In this document: piece after piece, positions 7,578 through 15,451 of the stretch
How the letters are laid out: each line of letters opens with the position of its first letter
How positions within the stretch are numbered: the stretch's first letter is position 1
Source of the DNA: Burkholderiales bacterium UBA1834
GTDB lineage: Bacteria; Pseudomonadota; Gammaproteobacteria; Burkholderiales; Burkholderiaceae_C
DNA: 64,000 nucleotides
Direction: 5' to 3'
NCBI GenBank assembly: GCA_002339015.1
Contig: DDJC01000087.1
Location: forward strand, 1-64,000
Position numbers and translations under genes: made by a program
Notes under the pieces: model-generated
Database searches by the model: none
Told to the model about the DNA's origin: nothing
What the model saw: only the letters and a program-made list of their open reading frames with translations

Positions 7578-7850
7578 TTAGTTCAAAGCATCCTTGAGAG
7601 CCTTGCCCGGCCGGAATTTCGGCAGTTTGGCTTTCTTGATCTTGATGGTTTCACCGGTGCGCGGGTTGCGGCCGGTGCGTGCAGCACGCGTGGTGACAGC
7701 GAAAGTGCCAAAGCCCACCAGCGACACAGTGCCGCCTTTTTTCAGGGTGGTACGCACGCCGCCGATCACGGCCTCGAGTGCGCGGCCAGCAGCAGCCTTG
7801 GAAATGTCAGCCTGCTTGGCAATGTGATCAATCAACTCGGACTTGTTCAC
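7578..7850 (-). CDS. hupB: Nucleoid-associated protein HU
   Basis: 90 aa, exactly the usual HU length, when started at GTG 7850 (MNKSELIDHIAKQADISKAA) with an AGGGG ribosome site 8 nt upstream. The open frame continues to 7961 but has no similarity there. The DNA-binding arm signature (VGFGTFAVTTRAARTGRNPR) and the C-terminal KLPKFRPGKALKDALN are intact. HU bends and compacts DNA as a dimer and supports replication and recombination. Which HU paralogue this is cannot be settled without the rest of the genome, so the symbol is by convention. Confidence 0.93.
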   Translation of the reverse strand: MNKSELIDHIAKQADISKAAAGRALEAVIGGVRTTLKKGGTVSLVGFGTFAVTTRAARTGRNPRTGETIKIKKAKLPKFRPGKALKDALN

Positions 7851-8080
7851 GAAAAATCCCCTCTGGAAGGTGCCAAAAAACGAGCCTGGTGATGTCTTCG
7901 CGGGCGCTGGAAATGATCGGGCGCCATGCGCAAGACCAGCGGGAGACCCCCGCCCTGCCAAACCATTCTATGCTCAATCTTTGGGCACCCGGGGGGCCTC
8001 AAGGCCGTGGATGCACGCTTGACATGCAGCGCACATTCTGCCTGTCGCTGTCATGCGTGGAGAGCCCGCACATCCACGCG

Positions 8081-8650
8081 CTACCCGGCCTTGGCCACGA
8101 TGTCCGGAATGGACCGCTTGAGGTAGTAGGCCATGGACCAGATCGTCAGGCCACAGGCGATGTAGATCAGCCAGGTGCCGACGGTACGGGCATGGATGTG
8201 CAGCAAGCCGAACTCCCCGTCGTACAGCAGCAGCATGATCGCGGCCATCTGGGCGGCCGTCTTGAGCTTGCCCAGCATGTGCACGGCCACGCTGCGCGAG
8301 GCACCGATCTGCGCCATCCATTCACGCAGCGCCGAGATCGCGATCTCGCGGCCGATGATGATGAGCGCCACCACGGCATTGACCCGCCCCAGCTCCAGCA
8401 GGATCAGCAGTGAGGCACAGACCAGGAACTTGTCCGCCACGGGATCCAGGAAGGCGCCGAAGGACGAGGTCTGGTTGAGCTTGCGCGCCAGCCAGCCATC
8501 GAGCCAGTCGGTGAAGGCCACCACGGCGAACAGGCCGCAGGCCCACAGGTTGATGTCGGCCGAGGGCAGCGGCAGGTAGAACAGACCCACGATCAGCGGG
8601 ATCGCCACGATCCGCGCCCAGGTGAGCAAAGTGGGCAAATTCCAGAACAT
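8081..8650 (-). CDS. pgsA: CDP-diacylglycerol--glycerol-3-phosphate 3-phosphatidyltransferase
   Basis: 189 aa integral membrane enzyme making phosphatidylglycerophosphate, the committed step to phosphatidylglycerol and cardiolipin. The CDP-alcohol phosphatidyltransferase signature D-x2-DG-x2-AR-x8-G-x3-D-x3-D is complete (DWLDGWLARKLNQTSSFG, then AFLDPVADK). About five membrane segments are visible, starting from MFWNLPTLLTWARI, the usual N-terminus. It is downstream of uvrC and the lipoprotein gene; uvrC-pgsA linkage is common in proteobacteria. The 230-bp gap between it and hupB (7851-8080) shows no gene; it must carry the hupB promoter, which I could not place. Confidence 0.94.
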   Translation of the reverse strand: MFWNLPTLLTWARIVAIPLIVGLFYLPLPSADINLWACGLFAVVAFTDWLDGWLARKLNQTSSFGAFLDPVADKFLVCASLLILLELGRVNAVVALIIIGREIAISALREWMAQIGASRSVAVHMLGKLKTAAQMAAIMLLLYDGEFGLLHIHARTVGTWLIYIACGLTIWSMAYYLKRSIPDIVAKAG

Positions 8651-8683
8651 CCCGGGATTGTGCCTGCAAGCAGCGCTTCGCGC

Positions 8684-9262
8684 TCAGCGGTCCAGCGTCA
8701 TCGGCTTGAACTTTCGCTGGTTGTTGAAGAGGAAGGTCTCGTTGAACTTCCAGGGTTTGGGCAAGCGCGAGACATCCCCGAACGGCGCGGCGCGGCGCAC
8801 GGCGGCGATGGCCGTGTCCACCGTGTCCTTGGCCTGGCGTGGGTAACGCATCACCTCGATGCGACGGATGGAGCCATCGGCATTGAGCTCGACGGTGAGC
8901 ACCGGGATGGCCAGCAGGATGTCGGGCGGCGTGCCGGTGTAGGTGCCCTGCGGGTTGGCGGCCACCAGGCGGCGGGCGGCCTGCTGGCGCACCTCGGCCA
9001 TGCTGCGCGATGGTGTCGGCGGCCCCAGCGGGCGGGCCTGCCCCAGACCGTCCCTGGCGGCCTCACGATCGGCTTCCATGTTGGCCGGGCTGCTGGTGGG
9101 CGTGCCGCCTGGGGCGGTGTCGGAGCGACCGATGTTCAGGGTGTCGCAGCCCGCGGCGGCCAGCGCCAGGCCAGCGCCCAGCAGTCCTCGAAGCCAACGC
9201 CCCGGCCGGGCGCGGCGAGCCGCGATGTCTTGTGCGCCCGCGGGGCGGTCAGTGAAGGGCAC
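8684..9262 (-). CDS. Lipoprotein with TonB-like C-terminal region
   Basis: 192 aa from GTG 9262. This start is chosen because GAGGAGA lies 7 nt upstream and it gives a short basic N-terminus followed by a hydrophobic stretch and the lipobox LAAAGC (Cys ~35). The start overlaps the uvrC stop by 14 bp, implying coupling. A Pro/Ser-rich linker is followed by a region (PVLTVELNADGSIRRIEVM, then DTAIAAVRRAAPFG) resembling the TonB/TolA C-terminal fold. A membrane-anchored periplasmic role is likely. Its partner is unknown. The family occurs next to uvrC/pgsA in related bacteria as far as I recall, but I give no name. Confidence 0.75.
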   Translation of the reverse strand: MPFTDRPAGAQDIAARRARPGRWLRGLLGAGLALAAAGCDTLNIGRSDTAPGGTPTSSPANMEADREAARDGLGQARPLGPPTPSRSMAEVRQQAARRLVAANPQGTYTGTPPDILLAIPVLTVELNADGSIRRIEVMRYPRQAKDTVDTAIAAVRRAAPFGDVSRLPKPWKFNETFLFNNQRKFKPMTLDR

Positions 9263-11318
9263 GGTAGATCTCCTCGGCCAGTTCCTGTGAGATGCCATCG
9301 ACGGAGGCCAGATCGTCGACGCTGGCTTGGGCGACGCCACGCACGCCGCCGAAACGCTGCAGCAATTTTGAACGGCGCTTGGGCCCGACGCCGGGGATGT
9401 CTTCCAGCTTGCTGCCACCGGTGCGCACACTGGCGCGCTTGGCCCGCATGCCGGTGATGGCGAAGCGGTGTGCCTCGTCCCGGATCTGCGCCACCAGCAT
9501 CAGCGCGGCCGAGCTGGGCGCCAGCTGCAGCTTGGGCCGACCGTCGGCGAAGACCAATTCTTCCAGGCCCACCTTGCGGCCCTCGCCCTTCTCCACGCCG
9601 ACCAGCAGGGACAGGTCCAGGCCCAGCGATTCGAACACCTCGCGGGCCATGGCCACCTGCCCTTTGCCACCGTCGATCAGCACCAGATCAGGCATGCGCT
9701 CGAGTTTGCCGCCACCGTAGCGGCGCAGCAGCACCTGCTTCATCGCGGCGTAATCATCGCCGCCGGTGATGTCGTTGATGTTGTAGCGGCGGTACTGCGA
9801 AGGCTGCATCTTGTGGCCTTCGTAGACGACGCATGAGGCCTGCGTGGCCTCGCCCGCGGTGTGGCTGATGTCGAAGCACTCCACCCGCAAGGTGGCCAGG
9901 GCATCCCCTTCGGCCTGGGTATCGAGCGCCAGGTCCAGTGCCTCGACCAGGGCCCGGGTGCGCGATTGCTGCGAGCCCTCTTCGCTGAGCAGGCGGCTCA
10001 AGGCCAGTTCAGCCCCCTTGAGCGCCATGTCCAGCCAGGCGCGGCGCTCTTCGCGCGGCTGGCTGACCACGTTGATGCGGCGCCCTGCCTGCAGGGACAA
10101 GGCTTCCACCAGGGCCGGATCCACCGCCTGGCTGAGCACCAGCAGGGCTGGCGCCCCGCCGTCGAGGTAGTGCTGCGCCATGAAGGCTTCCAGCACGCGC
10201 ACCTCGGTGGCCAGGGCCAGATCGGCCGGGGTGGCATGGGCTTCGTCCAGTGCGGCAGCCTCATCGGGGGCGAGCACATGGTCCTGCACATGCACCGGGA
10301 AGTGGGCGCGGTCGCCCAGGTGGCGGCCACCGCGCACCATGGCCAGGTTCACGCAGGCGCGGCCCCCTTCCACGCGAACGGCCAGCACGTCGACATCCTT
10401 TTCCACCCCCGTGTCCACCGTCTGCTGGTGCAGCACCTTTGACAGCGCCCCGATCTGGTTGCGGATCTCGGCAGCCTTCTCGAACTCCAGGCGCTCGGCG
10501 TGTTCCATCATCTGCGCCTGCATGGTGTCGAGCACTTCCTGCTGCTCGCCCAGCAGGAAGCGTTCGGCCTGGCCCACGTCACGGCGGTAATCCTCGGGCG
10601 TGATGAAGTCGACGCAGGGGCCGCTGCAGCGCTTGATCTGGTAGAGCAGGCAGGGGCGCGTGCGGTGGTTGAACACGGCATCCTCACAGGTGCGCAGCAG
10701 GAACACCTTCTGCAACAACTGAATCGTCTCCTTCACCGCCCAGGCATTGGGGTAGGGGCCGAAATAGCGGTGTTTCTTGTCGACACCACCGCGGTAATAG
10801 GCCAGGCGCGGAAACTCATGTGAGGCAATCTTCAGGTAGGGGTAGCTCTTGTCATCGCGGAACAGGATGTTGAAGCGAGGCTTCAGCATCTTGATCAGGT
10901 TGTTCTCCAGCAGCAGGGCCTCGGCCTCGCTGCGAACCACCGTGGTCTCCATCCTCGCGATGCGCGAGACCATGTGCCCGATGCGCGTGCCGCCATGGTT
11001 CTTCTGAAAATAGCTGGAGACGCGCTTCTTCAGGTCGCGTGCCTTGCCGACGTAGAGCACCTCGCCCTGGGCATCGAAGTAGCGGTAGACACCAGGCAAT
11101 CCGGGCAGCGCGGCGACCTCGCCGAGCAGACGCTCCCACACGGCCTCGCGGTCGGCGGCCTTGGCCCCCGCTTCAGACGGCGGCGCGGCAGACAGCCCGT
11201 CGGCCGCACCGGAAGCGGTCGTCACGGGAAGGGGCACAGGCGTATCCGAAGACGGGGCAACGGGCAGGGAATCGGGTGCGTCGGCGGGCATGCCGTCGCT
11301 GGCGGGGACCTGGGTCAT
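9249..11318 (-). CDS. uvrC: UvrABC excinuclease subunit C
   Basis: 689 aa from ATG 11318. The GIY-YIG 3' nuclease domain (LPGLPGVYRYFDAQGEVLYV, then GKARDLKKRVSSYF), the UvrB-contacting UVR helix (~EFEKAAEIRNQIGAL), the UvrC RNase H-like 5' nuclease domain (VECFDISHTAGEATQASCVV, LIDGGKGQVAMA) and the C-terminal helix-hairpin-helix (LEDIPGVGPKRRSKLLQRFG) are all present. It makes both incisions in nucleotide excision repair. The first ~55 residues are a Pro/Ala/Ser-rich extension absent from most UvrC proteins, so a later start (for example ATG 11291) is possible. Its start codon is only 21 bp from that of the divergent earP. Confidence 0.95.
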   Translation of the reverse strand: MTQVPASDGMPADAPDSLPVAPSSDTPVPLPVTTASGAADGLSAAPPSEAGAKAADREAVWERLLGEVAALPGLPGVYRYFDAQGEVLYVGKARDLKKRVSSYFQKNHGGTRIGHMVSRIARMETTVVRSEAEALLLENNLIKMLKPRFNILFRDDKSYPYLKIASHEFPRLAYYRGGVDKKHRYFGPYPNAWAVKETIQLLQKVFLLRTCEDAVFNHRTRPCLLYQIKRCSGPCVDFITPEDYRRDVGQAERFLLGEQQEVLDTMQAQMMEHAERLEFEKAAEIRNQIGALSKVLHQQTVDTGVEKDVDVLAVRVEGGRACVNLAMVRGGRHLGDRAHFPVHVQDHVLAPDEAAALDEAHATPADLALATEVRVLEAFMAQHYLDGGAPALLVLSQAVDPALVEALSLQAGRRINVVSQPREERRAWLDMALKGAELALSRLLSEEGSQQSRTRALVEALDLALDTQAEGDALATLRVECFDISHTAGEATQASCVVYEGHKMQPSQYRRYNINDITGGDDYAAMKQVLLRRYGGGKLERMPDLVLIDGGKGQVAMAREVFESLGLDLSLLVGVEKGEGRKVGLEELVFADGRPKLQLAPSSAALMLVAQIRDEAHRFAITGMRAKRASVRTGGSKLEDIPGVGPKRRSKLLQRFGGVRGVAQASVDDLASVDGISQELAEEIYRALH

Positions 11319-11339
11319 GGCCGCGAGGATAATCCAGCC

Positions 11340-12482
11340 ATGCGCTGGGACATCTTCTGCAAGGTCATCGACAACCACGGCGACCTGGGGGTGTGCTGGC
11401 GGCTGTCACGCGACCTGGCGGCACGCGGGCACTCCGTGCGCCTGTGGGTGGATGACGCCGCTGCCCTGTGCTGGATGGCGCCGCAAGCCGCGCCTGAAGG
11501 CCAGGGACACCCTGGCATCACGGTGCTGGCCTGGCCCGCCGACGATGCCCCGCCACCGCAAGGCTGGCCCGAGCCAGGCGATGTGGTCATCGAGGCTTTC
11601 GGCTGTGAGCTGCCCGGCGGTTTCCTGGCCTGCATGCAGCGCCCTGCCCCGCCACGATGGGTCAACCTCGAATACCTCAGCGCCGAGAGCTATGTGGAAC
11701 GCAGCCACGGCCTGCGCTCGCCGGTGTTCAGTGGGCCCGGCGCAGGGCTGCTCAAGCACTTCTTCTACCCCGGATTCACGGAACGCACCGGCGGGCTGCT
11801 GCGCGAGCCAGGCCTGGCCAGCCTGCGTGATGCCGTTCAAGACAGCACAGCAGCACGCGCCCAGGCACTCGAAGCACTGGGCGTCCACTGGCAGCCGGGC
11901 GAGCGCGTGGTCTCGCTGTTCTGCTACCCAGGCGCGCCCGTGCAGCCCCTGCTGCGCCAACTCAACCAGTTGGCACAAGCCTCGGGTGCCATCACGCATG
12001 TGCTGCTGACCCCGGGCACCGCGACGCAGCAAGCGCAGGACTGGCCCACGGCACTTCAGGGGCTGCGCCTGCACCCACTGCCCTACCTGCCCCAGCCGGC
12101 CTACGACACCCTGCTGTGGGCCTGCGATCTGAACATGGTGCGGGGCGAGGATTCCGCCGTGCGCGCCCTGTGGGCCGGCCGTCCGCATGTGTGGCACATC
12201 TACCCGCAGGACGACGGCGTGCACGAAGGCAAGCTGCAGGCCTTCATGGACCGCTGGATGGCAGCGTGGCCCCCTGCCCTGGCTGCCGACGTGCAGGCGT
12301 TGTGGCGGGCCTGGAATGGCCTGTCCACGCCGGCCGGCGCCGGATTGACTGCCCTGGACACCCTGTGGCAGCCCCCATCCTGGGCACTCTGGCAGGATGT
12401 CAGCCGCCAATCGGGCAATGAATTGGCGCGCCAGCCCGACTTGGTGACCCAACTACTTCAATTCGTCACCGCGCCGGGTTAA
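11340..12482 (+). CDS. earP: EF-P arginine rhamnosyltransferase EarP
   Basis: 380 aa, starting at ATG 11340 (MRWDIFCKVIDNHGDLGVCW). It transfers rhamnose from dTDP-rhamnose to Arg32 of elongation factor P. The DN-x-GD motif contributes the two aspartates (Asp11, Asp15) known to be needed for activity in characterised homologues. The C-terminal nucleotide-binding block (NMVRGEDSAVRALWAGRPHV, then WHIYPQDDGVHEGK) is present. efp follows 57 bp downstream on the same strand, with its target Arg32 present, which makes the call firm. The frame is open upstream to 10974 inside antisense uvrC; that extension is rejected. Confidence 0.95.
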   Translation: MRWDIFCKVIDNHGDLGVCWRLSRDLAARGHSVRLWVDDAAALCWMAPQAAPEGQGHPGITVLAWPADDAPPPQGWPEPGDVVIEAFGCELPGGFLACMQRPAPPRWVNLEYLSAESYVERSHGLRSPVFSGPGAGLLKHFFYPGFTERTGGLLREPGLASLRDAVQDSTAARAQALEALGVHWQPGERVVSLFCYPGAPVQPLLRQLNQLAQASGAITHVLLTPGTATQQAQDWPTALQGLRLHPLPYLPQPAYDTLLWACDLNMVRGEDSAVRALWAGRPHVWHIYPQDDGVHEGKLQAFMDRWMAAWPPALAADVQALWRAWNGLSTPAGAGLTALDTLWQPPSWALWQDVSRQSGNELARQPDLVTQLLQFVTAPG

Positions 12483-12539
12483 AATCGAAGGCTGTTCGCA
12501 CTTTTGGTGCGCCAAACCTATGCTTTCGGGAACCCACCC

Positions 12540-13094
12540 ATGAAACTCGCTCAAGAAATCCGCGCCGGCAACGTGATCATGCAGGGCAAGGACCCGATGG
12601 TCGTCCTCAAGACCGAATACAGCCGTGGGGGCCGCGGCGCCGCCACCGTGCGCATCAAGATGAAGAACCTGCTGAACGGCGCTGGTGCCGAAGTGGTGTT
12701 CAAGGCCGACGACAAGATGGACCAGATCATCCTCGACAAGAAGGAGTGCACCTACTCCTACTTTGCCGACCCGATGTACGCCTTCATGGACGCTGAGTAC
12801 AACCAGTTCGAGATCGAAGCCGAAAACATGGGCGACGCGATCAACTACCTGCAAGATGGCATGGAAGCCGAAGTCGTGTTCTACGACGGCAAGGCCATCT
12901 CGGTCGAACTGCCCACCACCATCGTCCGTGAGATCGAGACCGAACCCGCCGTCAAGGGCGACACCTCCGGCAAGGTCATGAAGCCTGCCCGCGTGGTCGG
13001 CACCGGTTTCGAGATCCCCGTGCCCCTGTTCGTGGAATCCGGTGACAAGATCGAGATCGACACCCGCACGCACGAATACAAGAAGCGCGTGTAA
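12540..13094 (+). CDS. efp: Elongation factor P (Arg32 type)
   Basis: 184 aa from ATG 12540. EF-P enters the ribosomal E site and relieves stalling at polyproline. The loop that carries the modification reads SRGGRGAA with Arg at residue 32, the rhamnosylation site, rather than the lysine of the EpmA/B system. The residue after it is Gly, where Asn is common. The C-terminus (SGDKIEIDTRTHEYKKRV) is typical. It forms a unit with earP and ends in a strong terminator 23 bp downstream. Confidence 0.97.
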   Translation: MKLAQEIRAGNVIMQGKDPMVVLKTEYSRGGRGAATVRIKMKNLLNGAGAEVVFKADDKMDQIILDKKECTYSYFADPMYAFMDAEYNQFEIEAENMGDAINYLQDGMEAEVVFYDGKAISVELPTTIVREIETEPAVKGDTSGKVMKPARVVGTGFEIPVPLFVESGDKIEIDTRTHEYKKRV

Positions 13095-13116
13095 GCGTTT
13101 ATTTCCCATGATGAGA

Positions 13117-13144
13117 AAAGGCCACCCCGCGGTGGCCTTTTTTT
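13117..13144 (+). terminator. Intrinsic terminator of earP-efp
   Basis: A perfect 10-bp stem AAAGGCCACC / GGTGGCCTTT with loop CCGC (13127-13130) is followed by four more T residues, giving a run of seven. It lies 23 bp after the efp stop. Confidence 0.93.
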
Positions 13145-13199
13145 GTGCACTGCAGCACATTTGCGACAATCTCGCGTGCCTCACCCAAAACATGGCATT

Positions 13200-13221
13200 C
13201 CATGGGCTGAGCGGCCCATGG
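13200..13221 (+). repeat. Inverted repeat in leader of receiver-GGDEF gene
   Basis: CCATGGGC (13200-13207) and GCCCATGG (13214-13221) form an 8-bp stem with loop TGAGCG, about 43 bp before the diguanylate cyclase start and after the efp terminator. No T-run follows. It could be a regulator binding site or an RNA element of the leader. Confidence 0.4.
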
Positions 13222-13263
13222 TACGGTGGTGATTCGAGAGGGAGCAGAGGGAGAAGACACGGA

Positions 13264-14295
13264 ATGCAGGACGCCTCGATGACCATTTTGCTGGCGGAAG
13301 ACCGGCAGGGTTCGCAGTCTGGACTGGGTCAAGCGCTCGGCCAGCTGGGCCACCACGTGCTGGAGGCGAGCACGGCCCGTGAAGCCCTCACCTTGTTCCA
13401 GACACAGCGCCCGGACCTTGTACTGGTCGACGTCGGCCTGCCCGGCGGCGAAGATGGCTATTGGCTGGCACGCCAAGTGCGGGATGCCGAAGGCAGCCGC
13501 TGGACGCCGATCATTTTCGTCTCCGGCCAGGAGCATGAGCTCAGTCTCTGGGAAGGCATCGAGGCCGGCGGTGACGACTACCTGATCAAGCCGATCTCGC
13601 CCGTGGTGCTGCGCGCCAAGCTGCATGCCATGCGCCGCCTGCTGCACATGCGCAACCAACTGATCGCCGCCACGGAAGAGCTGCGTGCCGCCAACGAGCG
13701 CCTGTCGCACCTGAGCTTCCACGATGATCTGACGGGCCTGGGCAACCGCCGCAGCTTCAACGAGCGCCTGCACACCCAGCTGGGACAGTGCCGGCGCGAG
13801 CACAAGCCGCTCACGCTGATCCTGTGCGACGTGGACCACTTCAAGCGCTTCAATGACAGCATCGGCCACGTCGAGGGCGACCAGTGCCTTCAAAACATCG
13901 CGCGCCTGATGCGCCTGGTGTGCCGCCGCCCGACTGATTTCGTGGCGCGCTATGGCGGCGAAGAGTTCGGCATCATCCTGCCCAACACGCCCAAGGCCGG
14001 TGCCATGACCTTCGCACGCGCGCTGCAGAGCCTGGTGCGCACGCGGGGCCTGCCCCACCCAGACTCACCCGTGTCCGAGCATGTGACGCTGTCGGGCGGC
14101 ATCACCACCGTGGTGCCTGACGACGACACCACCGTGCAGAGCCTGATCATGCGGGCGGACGAAGCGCTCTATGCCGCCAAGGTACAAGGCCGCAACCGCT
14201 TCTTCAGCTTCGAGATGCAGCTGGACACCAACGAGCACCTGCAGCAAGGGCTGTGGGCAGTGAACAGCGGGCTGGGGCGCCTGACCGAGGCCTGA
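13264..14295 (+). CDS. Response regulator with GGDEF (diguanylate cyclase) output
   Basis: 343 aa from ATG 13264, with a purine-rich AGGGAGAAG upstream; ATG 13279 is an alternative. An N-terminal receiver domain (~6-125) has phosphoacceptor Asp56 (VLVDVGLPGG) and the conserved Lys in DDYLIKP. After a short coiled linker, a GGDEF domain (~150-320) carries an active-type GGEEF signature. RPTD lies five residues before it, which matches the inhibitory I-site RxxD. It should make cyclic di-GMP in response to phosphorylation. No cognate kinase is adjacent, so it is an orphan in this window. It lies downstream of the efp terminator and is therefore transcribed separately. Confidence 0.92.
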   Translation: MQDASMTILLAEDRQGSQSGLGQALGQLGHHVLEASTAREALTLFQTQRPDLVLVDVGLPGGEDGYWLARQVRDAEGSRWTPIIFVSGQEHELSLWEGIEAGGDDYLIKPISPVVLRAKLHAMRRLLHMRNQLIAATEELRAANERLSHLSFHDDLTGLGNRRSFNERLHTQLGQCRREHKPLTLILCDVDHFKRFNDSIGHVEGDQCLQNIARLMRLVCRRPTDFVARYGGEEFGIILPNTPKAGAMTFARALQSLVRTRGLPHPDSPVSEHVTLSGGITTVVPDDDTTVQSLIMRADEALYAAKVQGRNRFFSFEMQLDTNEHLQQGLWAVNSGLGRLTEA

Positions 14296-14313
14296 TCAGG
14301 GCCCAGGGCCCAT

Positions 14314-14964
14314 TCAAGGCGCCGATGCCGCCGGCGCCGCGCTCGCAGCAGCTTGTGCCGCCGCAGCCGCTACCGCGGACGGGCACCCTTGCGCACGGGC
14401 ATAGCCCTTCAGGTAGGCACGGCGCAACGAGCCGGCCGTGATGGCCGCCGCCACGCGCTTGGAGTGGCGCTCTGCCCCCGTCAGACGACGCACCCAGCCG
14501 CGGAAAGGCACGATGCCTGTCGTCGTGTCGCTGATCATGTTGATGGACGCCTTGCCCACCTGATCCACCCCTCGCTCCAGCAGGCTGGCTTCGTTGCCGG
14601 TCTTGGGCGCGTCCAGATCGGCGCCCAGCGCAGCATCGAGCGCCCGGATGCGCTCGGTCAGGGCAGCACATTCACGCACGGGCGGCTCGGCATAGGGCGA
14701 CACCAGCGCTTCTTTCAACGCATCGGGGATCTTGGCCCGCACGAGGTTCAGGTCACCCAGAGGGGCGATGACGGCATCCCCCGCCTTGTTGATGTAGGCC
14801 CGCGTCGGCTGCGATGCGCTGCTGGCTGGCACGGCCGCCGTAGATGCTGCGGCATCAGGCGTGGTGGCGCTGTCAGCGGGCTGGGATCCCGGCTGCGCGA
14901 TGGCAGCGGTGGCCAGGCATGCCAGGGCTACCAGCGAAAACGAAGCAATGTACTTGATGGTCAT
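14314..14964 (-). CDS. Conserved secreted protein of unknown function
   Basis: 216 aa. An N-terminal signal peptide (MTIKYIASFSLVALACLATA, cleavage near AIAQ) is followed by an Ala/Ser/Thr/Pro-rich linker, then a conserved core (LNLVRAKIPDALKEA; GADLDAP; IPFRGWVRRLTGAERHSKRV; AYLKGY) and an Ala-rich C-terminus. I recall similar uncharacterised proteins in Burkholderiales, where the FRGWVR-LTGAE block is strongly conserved. It is probably periplasmic or outer-membrane associated. It overlaps nothing, ends 18 bp from the convergent diguanylate cyclase and starts 21 bp after the VOC gene, so the two may be co-transcribed. No function is assigned. Confidence 0.7.
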   Translation of the reverse strand: MTIKYIASFSLVALACLATAAIAQPGSQPADSATTPDAAASTAAVPASSASQPTRAYINKAGDAVIAPLGDLNLVRAKIPDALKEALVSPYAEPPVRECAALTERIRALDAALGADLDAPKTGNEASLLERGVDQVGKASINMISDTTTGIVPFRGWVRRLTGAERHSKRVAAAITAGSLRRAYLKGYARAQGCPSAVAAAAAQAAASAAPAASAP

Positions 14965-14985
14965 TTGGTATTCAAAAGATCGGGG

Positions 14986-15354
14986 TCAGTCCGTGTTCTG
15001 GGCGATGCGCCAGAGCACGCCGGAGGGATCGAACATGATGAAATCGCGCATGCGCCACGGCCGCGCCTCGATGGGCGTCAGCTTCACGCCGTACCGGCCG
15101 GCGATGTCGGCCTGCTGCAGCCGGACATGCCAGGCGTCCACGTCCTCGACCAGCAGGTGCATCATCAGGTTCTCGGCCAACTCCTTCACGTAGAACTGCT
15201 GCAGCAGGAAGCTGACGTTCTCGTGGTGGAAGTAGGCGATGCCATCGCTGTCAGAGGCCATCGTGAAGCCGATGTCCTGGTAGAAGCGCTTGGACTGCTC
15301 GAAGTCCTTGGCGGGCACGAAGGCCTTGAGTTCCACGGTGCGCAGGTTGGCCAT
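14986..15354 (-). CDS. VOC (glyoxalase/bleomycin-resistance) superfamily protein
   Basis: 122 aa, a single vicinal-oxygen-chelate domain with paired beta-alpha-beta-beta-beta modules: VELKAFVPAKDFEQSKRFYQ in the first half and HLLVEDVDAWHVRL plus FIMFDPSGVLWRI in the second. The FDPSG-W-I ending is typical. Members include isomerases, dioxygenases and antibiotic-binding proteins; the substrate cannot be read from sequence. Confidence 0.82.
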   Translation of the reverse strand: MANLRTVELKAFVPAKDFEQSKRFYQDIGFTMASDSDGIAYFHHENVSFLLQQFYVKELAENLMMHLLVEDVDAWHVRLQQADIAGRYGVKLTPIEARPWRMRDFIMFDPSGVLWRIAQNTD

Positions 15355-15451
15355 CCACCCTCCCTGGTGTCAGATGTCGTTGTGCGCGGGATTATGGCAC
15401 CGGGCGAGGCCTGATCGACGTGACCCCGTTGGGGGTGTCACGTGATGGCGC

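Noticed and set aside
10974..11339. In-frame upstream extension of earP
   Set aside because: It lies antisense inside uvrC; the EarP family begins with the MRWDIFCKV-type N-terminus at 11340.
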